From Frateuria_A sp049727805 (GTDB lineage Bacteria; Pseudomonadota; Gammaproteobacteria; Xanthomonadales; Rhodanobacteraceae), in assembly GCF_049727805.1 (NCBI RefSeq), contig NZ_JBCNYA010000005.1, positions 85,441 through 149,440 on the forward strand: a DNA stretch of 64,000 bases. The letters are read 5' to 3'. Below the pieces are notes generated by a model. It saw only the letters and a list, made by a program, of their open reading frames with translations. It was not told the origin of the DNA and did no database searches. The position numbers and the translations under genes were made by a program. Shown here in pieces: positions 59,785 through 64,000 of the stretch; positions within the stretch are counted from its first letter, which is position 1, and the number at the start of each line of letters is the position of its first letter.

Positions 59785-61560
59785 ATGCGATCGACGACGC
59801 GCACTCTCGCGCTGGCCTTTGCCGGCCTGCTGTTGGCGGCCTGCGGGCACAAGGACAAGGATGCCCCGCTGGCCTTCGTTCCCGCGGACACGCCCTACGT
59901 CGTGGCCAACCTGGATGTGCTGGACGATGACACACGCACCGCCCTGCTGGCCCAGGCCAACGCACAACTGCCGGCCGAGCTGGCCCAGCTGCGCGCCGCC
60001 GCCGACGAGATGGCCGCCAAGGATCCGGACAGCGCCAACCTGCTGCGCGCCTTCGCCAAGGAACTCGACGGCAAGAGCATCGAGGGCTTCGCGCAGAATG
60101 CCGGCCTGGACCTGAAGGGCTATTCGGCGCTCTACGGCCTGGGTCTGGCGCCCGTGCTGCGCTTCCAGTTGAGCGACGCCGACGCGTTCGAGGCCTTCGT
60201 CGGCCGCCTGGAAACCGCCTACGGCAAGAAGCTGGACGTCGCCAGCATCGGCAAGCAGAACTATCGCCGCCATGTTTCGGCCGCGACCGGCACCGAACTG
60301 GTGCTGGCCGTGGTGGGCAAGCAGGCGGTCGCCGCGATCCTGCCGGCCGACGCCGCCCAGCCGCTGCTGCGCCAGGCGTTGGGACTGGACCGCCCGGCCA
60401 AAAACCTGCAGGACGACGGCCGCCTGGAGAAGCTGGCCAAGGCCAAGGGCTATGAAAAATGGGCCGTGGGCGAACTCGACCTGGCGCGCGCCCTGCCGCT
60501 GGCCGCCAGCGGCAAGGACCCGCTGTTCGGTGCGCTGTTCAAGGCCCGCGCGCAGGCCGAGTCGGCCAAGACCGGCGAGCCGGTGGCCAACCAGTTGCAG
60601 ATCCCGGCCAGTTGCCAGGCCGATGCCACGCGCATCGCCAGCCGCGTGCCGGCGCTGAGCTTCGGCTACACCCGGCTGGAGGCCAAGCACCAGGACATGC
60701 GCTGGGACGTGGCGCTGGCCAGCGACATCACCCAGGCCTTCAGCGGCCTGAAGGTGGAGCTGCCCGGGCTTGGCGCGGCGCAGGGCGGTTCACCGTTCGA
60801 GTTCTTCCTCGGCCTGCCGGTGGCGCAGTTGCGCACGTTCTGGAGCGCCCAGGCCGATGCGGTGACGGCCAAGCCGTTCACCTGCCCCGCGCTGGTCGAC
60901 CTCAACGACAGTTTCGCCAAGCTCGGGCCCGCCATGCAGAAGGCGGCGATCCCGCCGTTCGGCGACCTGCTCGGCCTCGGCCTTTCGCTGGACAGCTTCA
61001 CGCCGGGCAAGGGCAACGCCATGCCCCAGTTCACCGGCCGGCTGGTGCTGGGCACCGGCAATCCGGCCGGCCTGCTGGCGATGGGCCAGATGATGACTCC
61101 GGCCCTGGCGCAGCTGAAGCTCGCCGCTGACGGCAAGCCGGTAGCGTTGCCGCCCACCCTGGCCAACATGTTCGGCCAGCCGGCGTGGATGGCGATGGGA
61201 CCGAAGAGCCTGGGCCTGGGCATCGGCGCGGGTGAGGATGCCAAGCTCGCCGACGCGCTCAATGCGCCAGCCGGCAACGCCGGCCAGATGCTGCGCATGC
61301 ACCTGAGCGGCCAGATGTACCTGGATTGGGTCACCCTGATGCAGCAGAAGGCCGACGGCCTGGCCGCCGCCGCGGCTGCGCTGGGCAAGGACGACTCCGC
61401 CAGCCCGCAGGACCAGGCCGACAAGGCCGCCAGCGACGCGCGCACCAAGGCCCAGTTCGCCGCCATGCGCGCCCAGGCCGCCCGCGTCGAATCGATGGAT
61501 GCCGAGGCGCACGTCGACAGCGATGGCCTGGTGATCACCAGCCAGACCACGCTGAAGTAG
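59785..61560 (+). CDS. Large lipoprotein of unknown function
   Basis: A 591-residue protein with a lipoprotein signal: 'LAFAGLLLAAC' with lipid-modified Cys20, and Gly at +2, favouring the outer membrane. After 'APLAFVPADTPYVVANLDVL' the sequence alternates alpha and beta over its whole length without low complexity; the last ~100 residues are Ala/Gln-rich helices. Two further cysteines (in 'PASCQAD' and 'FTCPALV') may form a disulfide. It stands alone between a terminator-like hairpin and a strong terminator. I do not recognise a family; a DUF3352-like resemblance in the N-terminal phrase is only a guess. Confidence 0.75.
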   Translation: MRSTTRTLALAFAGLLLAACGHKDKDAPLAFVPADTPYVVANLDVLDDDTRTALLAQANAQLPAELAQLRAAADEMAAKDPDSANLLRAFAKELDGKSIEGFAQNAGLDLKGYSALYGLGLAPVLRFQLSDADAFEAFVGRLETAYGKKLDVASIGKQNYRRHVSAATGTELVLAVVGKQAVAAILPADAAQPLLRQALGLDRPAKNLQDDGRLEKLAKAKGYEKWAVGELDLARALPLAASGKDPLFGALFKARAQAESAKTGEPVANQLQIPASCQADATRIASRVPALSFGYTRLEAKHQDMRWDVALASDITQAFSGLKVELPGLGAAQGGSPFEFFLGLPVAQLRTFWSAQADAVTAKPFTCPALVDLNDSFAKLGPAMQKAAIPPFGDLLGLGLSLDSFTPGKGNAMPQFTGRLVLGTGNPAGLLAMGQMMTPALAQLKLAADGKPVALPPTLANMFGQPAWMAMGPKSLGLGIGAGEDAKLADALNAPAGNAGQMLRMHLSGQMYLDWVTLMQQKADGLAAAAAALGKDDSASPQDQADKAASDARTKAQFAAMRAQAARVESMDAEAHVDSDGLVITSQTTLK

Positions 61561-61582
61561 GCGACCGTTTCGTAGGTCTTCG

Positions 61583-61608
61583 AAGGGGCGCCCTCGGCGC
61601 CCCTTTTT
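61583..61608 (+). terminator. Rho-independent terminator after the lipoprotein gene
   Basis: A perfect 10-bp stem, AAGGGGCGCC (61583-61592) and GGCGCCCCTT (61596-61605), has a three-base loop and a T run to 61608. It lies 22 bases after the stop codon. Confidence 0.92.
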
Positions 61609-61844
61609 CTTGCCGGACGCTGGCGGCAAGCGTGCCGTCGGTCACCGCAAGGGCGCGCGACCGACATGCCGATCACTCGCTTTTCGCATCGCTCCAACCT
61701 TCGTTTCAGCCGCGCGTCTGCAACGGTAATTGGCACTGAACGACGCGGCGGACAACGCACGCCTCGTTCACGGGTGCCCTGTTGCGATGATCACCACGGT
61801 GCAAACGCGCCGTCTTGCGAAAGTCACACGAAGGAGAGAGTGCC

Positions 61845-62228
61845 ATGCGTACCCGTTCCGCGTTCCATCGAACCCTCGCCGCCGCCGGCCTGACCGCTGC
61901 GCTGGCCGCCGTACCGTTCGCGCAGGCCCTCGCGCAGGATGCCGATGCGCAGTCCAGCGGCAGCATGCAGTCGGCCAACCAGACCGTGCCGGGCAAGGTG
62001 GACGATGCCTGGATCACCACCAAGGTGAAGTCCGAATTCGCCACCACCAAGGACATCCACGCCACCGACATTTCCGTGGACACTACCGAAGGCATGGTGC
62101 GCCTGACCGGCAAGGTCGGCAGCAACATGGAAAAGAACCGCGCGATCCAGGTCGCCCATAGCGTCAAGGGCGTCAAGAGCGTCGACGCGACCGGCCTTAC
62201 GGTAACCGCCGCGACCGATTCGCCTTGA
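61845..62228 (+). CDS. Exported BON-domain protein (OsmY-like)
   Basis: A 127-residue protein with signal peptide ('AAAGLTAALAAVPFAQALA-Q') and one BON domain: 'DAWITTKVKSEFATTKDIHA' then 'SVDTTEGMVRLTGKVGS' and 'VAHSVKGVKSVDATGLTV'. BON domains bind phospholipid surfaces; OsmY of E. coli is a periplasmic stress protein. The start at 61845 has a strong GAAGGAGAG site eight bases upstream, better than an in-frame start at 61815. The 236 bases upstream (61609-61844) show no gene. A role in envelope stress is inferred. Confidence 0.88.
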   Translation: MRTRSAFHRTLAAAGLTAALAAVPFAQALAQDADAQSSGSMQSANQTVPGKVDDAWITTKVKSEFATTKDIHATDISVDTTEGMVRLTGKVGSNMEKNRAIQVAHSVKGVKSVDATGLTVTAATDSP

Positions 62229-62246
62229 TCGCCGGTTGATCGCGCG

Positions 62247-62283
62247 CAACAAAAAAGGAGCCTGCGGGCTCCTTTTTTTGTTG
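62247..62283. terminator. Bidirectional terminator between the BON-domain gene and pilU
   Basis: The hairpin CAACAAAAAAGGAGCC (62247-62262) pairs with GGCTCCTTTTTTTGTTG (62267-62283). A6 on the left and T7 on the right make it usable from both strands, fitting the convergent genes either side. Confidence 0.9.
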
Positions 62284-62307
62284 CCGGTCCCGCGGAGCTG
62301 CCGCGCT

Positions 62308-63474
62308 TCAGCGACGCAGCATGCCGCCGCCGAACTGGTTGCTGTCGCGGGTCTCCTCCAGTTCCACGCCTTCCAACCCCTGCGACAGCGTGTGCGCGTC
62401 GCCGCCCTGCGCCAGCTTGATGCGCAGGCGCACCTCGTTGGAGCTATCGGCGTGGCGCAGCGCGTCCTCGTAGCTGATCTCGCCGGCGTGGTAGAGCTCG
62501 ACCAGGCTCTGGTCGAAGGTGCGCATGCCCAGGTTCACCGACTCCTTCATCACTTCCTTGATCTTGTGGATCTCGCCCTGGCGGATGTAGTCCTGCACCA
62601 GCGGCGTGCCCAGCAGCACCTCCACCGCGACGCGCCGCGCCTTGCCGTCGGGCGTGGGAATGAGCTGCTGCGCCACGATGCCCTTGAGGTTCAGCGACAG
62701 GTCCATGAACAACTGCTGGCGCCGGTCCTCCGGGAAGAAGTGCAGGATGCGGTCGATCGCCTGGTTGGCGTTGTTCGCGTGCAGCGTGCACAGACACAGG
62801 TGGCCGGTTTCGGAGAAGTTGATCGCGTACTCCATCGTCTCGCGGGTACGCACCTCGCCGATCAGGATCACGTCGGGCGCCTGGCGCAGCGTGTTCTTCA
62901 GCGCGTTGTCCCAGTTGTCGGTGTCGATGCCGATCTCGCGCTGGGTGATGATGCAGCCCTCGTGCTTGTGCACGTACTCGATCGGGTCCTCGATCGTGAT
63001 GATGTGACCAGTCGAGTTCTGGTTGCGGTAGCCGACCATCGCGGCCAGCGAGGTGGACTTACCCGAACCGGTGGCGCCGACGAAGATGATGATGCCGCGC
63101 TTGGTCATCGACAGCGACTTGAGCACCGGCGGCAGGGTCAACTCCTCGAAGGTGGGAATCTTCGACTCGATCCGGCGCAGCACCATGCCCACGCAGTTGC
63201 GCTGGTAGAAGCACGACACGCGGAAGCGGCCCACGCCCTGCGCGGAAATCGCGAACTGGCACTCGTGGGTCTTCTCGAACTCCTCGCGCTGCATCGGCGT
63301 CATGACGTTGAGCACCATGTCGCGCGCCTGCTGCACCGACAGCGGGCTCTGCGTGATCGGCACGATGCGCCCCTGCAGCTTCATCGACGGCGCCACGCCG
63401 GCGGTGATGAAAAGGTCCGACGCCTTCTTGTGCACCATCAGCTTGAGGAAGGAGGTGAAATCGAAATCGCTCAT
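62308..63474 (-). CDS. pilU: Type IV pilus retraction-associated ATPase PilU
   Basis: A 388-residue PilT-like ATPase. 'SFLKLMVHKKASDLFITAG' is the PilU-type start. Walker A is 'GATGSGKSTSLAAM', Asp box 'IITIEDPIEYVHKHEGCI', Walker B 'DVILIGEVRTRETMEY' and His box 'TGHLCLCTLHANNANQAIDR'. The extended C-terminus after 'LELEET'-like residues ('GVELEETRDSNQFGGGMLRR') is longer than in PilT, as usual for PilU. PilU assists PilT in forceful retraction. It follows pilT by about 60 bases on the same strand. Confidence 0.95.
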   Translation of the reverse strand: MSDFDFTSFLKLMVHKKASDLFITAGVAPSMKLQGRIVPITQSPLSVQQARDMVLNVMTPMQREEFEKTHECQFAISAQGVGRFRVSCFYQRNCVGMVLRRIESKIPTFEELTLPPVLKSLSMTKRGIIIFVGATGSGKSTSLAAMVGYRNQNSTGHIITIEDPIEYVHKHEGCIITQREIGIDTDNWDNALKNTLRQAPDVILIGEVRTRETMEYAINFSETGHLCLCTLHANNANQAIDRILHFFPEDRRQQLFMDLSLNLKGIVAQQLIPTPDGKARRVAVEVLLGTPLVQDYIRQGEIHKIKEVMKESVNLGMRTFDQSLVELYHAGEISYEDALRHADSSNEVRLRIKLAQGGDAHTLSQGLEGVELEETRDSNQFGGGMLRR

Positions 63475-63534
63475 GGTGGTCTCCTCCGGGAGACGCGCTG
63501 GAAGTGGAGCACGGGAACGGCCCGGTGCCGTTCC

Positions 63535-64000
63535 TTACTTGAAGATGTCCTTGTTCTTGGCATACCCGACCGCTTCCTGCCGCGCGACCACGCCGCGCTT
63601 GACCAGATCCTGCAGGTTCTGGTCGAGCGTCTGCATGCCGTACTGCTGGCCGGTCTGGATCGAGGAGTACATCTGCGCCACCTTGTCCTCGCGGATCAGG
63701 TTGCGGATGGCCGGGATGCCGACCATGATCTCGTGCGCCGCGATGCGGCCGCCGCCGACCTTCTTCAGCAGCGTCTGCGAGATCACCGCGCGCAGCGACT
63801 CGGACAGCATCGAACGCACCATCGGCTTCTCGCCGGCCGGGAACACGTCGATGATGCGGTCGATGGTCTTGGCCGCCGAGCTGGTGTGCAGCGTGCCGAA
63901 CACCAGGTGGCCGGTTTCCGCGGCGGTCAGCGCCAGGCGGATGGTTTCCAGGTCGCGCAGCTCGCCGACCAGGATGTAGTCGGGGTCCTCGCGCAGCGCC
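63535..64000 (-). CDS. pilT: Type IV pilus retraction ATPase PilT, C-terminal part (runs off the window)
   Basis: The last ~154 residues of PilT; the N-terminal half lies beyond the right edge. Visible motifs: Walker B region 'ALREDPDYILVGELRDLETI', His box 'TAAETGHLVFGTLHTSSAAK', and 'RIIDVFPAGEKPMVRSMLSE' with 'RIAAHEIMVGIPAIRNLIRE' (the AIRNLIRE motif required for retraction). PilT depolymerises pili and drives twitching. It is the upstream gene of the pilT-pilU pair. Confidence 0.95.
   Translation of the reverse strand, partial: ALREDPDYILVGELRDLETIRLALTAAETGHLVFGTLHTSSAAKTIDRIIDVFPAGEKPMVRSMLSESLRAVISQTLLKKVGGGRIAAHEIMVGIPAIRNLIREDKVAQMYSSIQTGQQYGMQTLDQNLQDLVKRGVVARQEAVGYAKNKDIFK

Overview
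The window is high-GC DNA from a gammaproteobacterium of the Xanthomonadales/Lysobacterales, most like the Rhodanobacteraceae (Dyella, Rhodanobacter, Frateuria and relatives). This placement rests on gene content and order: pilB-pilC-pilD-coaE, pilGHIJ-chpABC facing gshB-tonB-yqgE-ruvX-pyrB, and pilT-pilU. Protein flavour and codon use agree. No database search was possible. No rRNA, tRNA, CRISPR array, integrase or insertion sequence was seen.

Layout. 1-286 is the start of a secreted S9-type peptidase on the minus strand. 660-1317 holds a sigma-54-type promoter, the major type IV pilin gene pilA and its terminator. 1376-16909 is an accessory glycan island between pilA and pilB: two tandem membrane proteins with TPR tails that resemble TMTC-type GT-C glycosyltransferases, a Wzx-like flippase, two methyltransferases, a GT52-like transferase, a GlfT2-like GT2, a further GT2, UDP-galactopyranose mutase, two GT4 enzymes, GalE, and a dolichyl-phosphate-mannose-synthase-like GT2. 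The left part of the island is visibly AT-richer than its surroundings. 17231-22053 is pilB-pilC-pilD-coaE.

22113-43309 is mostly housekeeping and general metabolism: mutT, folA, an exported isoaspartyl peptidase, a BlaI/M56 regulatory pair with twin palindromic operators, a fused A+B succinyl-CoA:3-ketoacid CoA-transferase, a two-component system, tesA facing an ABC exporter pair, a GST, an anion permease, mazG-cysQ-nudE, an inositol-phosphatase/gspN pair, bioA and rsmE. Palindromic intergenic repeats lie at several gene ends.

43581-55438 (minus strand) is the Pil-Chp chemosensory operon controlling type IV pili. It has no pilK methyltransferase gene, and its ChpB has lost the catalytic serine. 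55772-59682 is gshB-tonB-yqgE-ruvX-pyrB. A large lipoprotein and a BON-domain protein follow, then pilU and the end of pilT (minus strand).

How it fits together: the window holds the pilus subunit, the assembly ATPase, platform, prepilin peptidase, both retraction ATPases and the chemosensory controller. The main hypothesis is that the island makes a galactofuranose-containing glycan and/or a polyprenyl-phosphate sugar, and that the pilA-adjacent GT-C proteins attach it to pilin.
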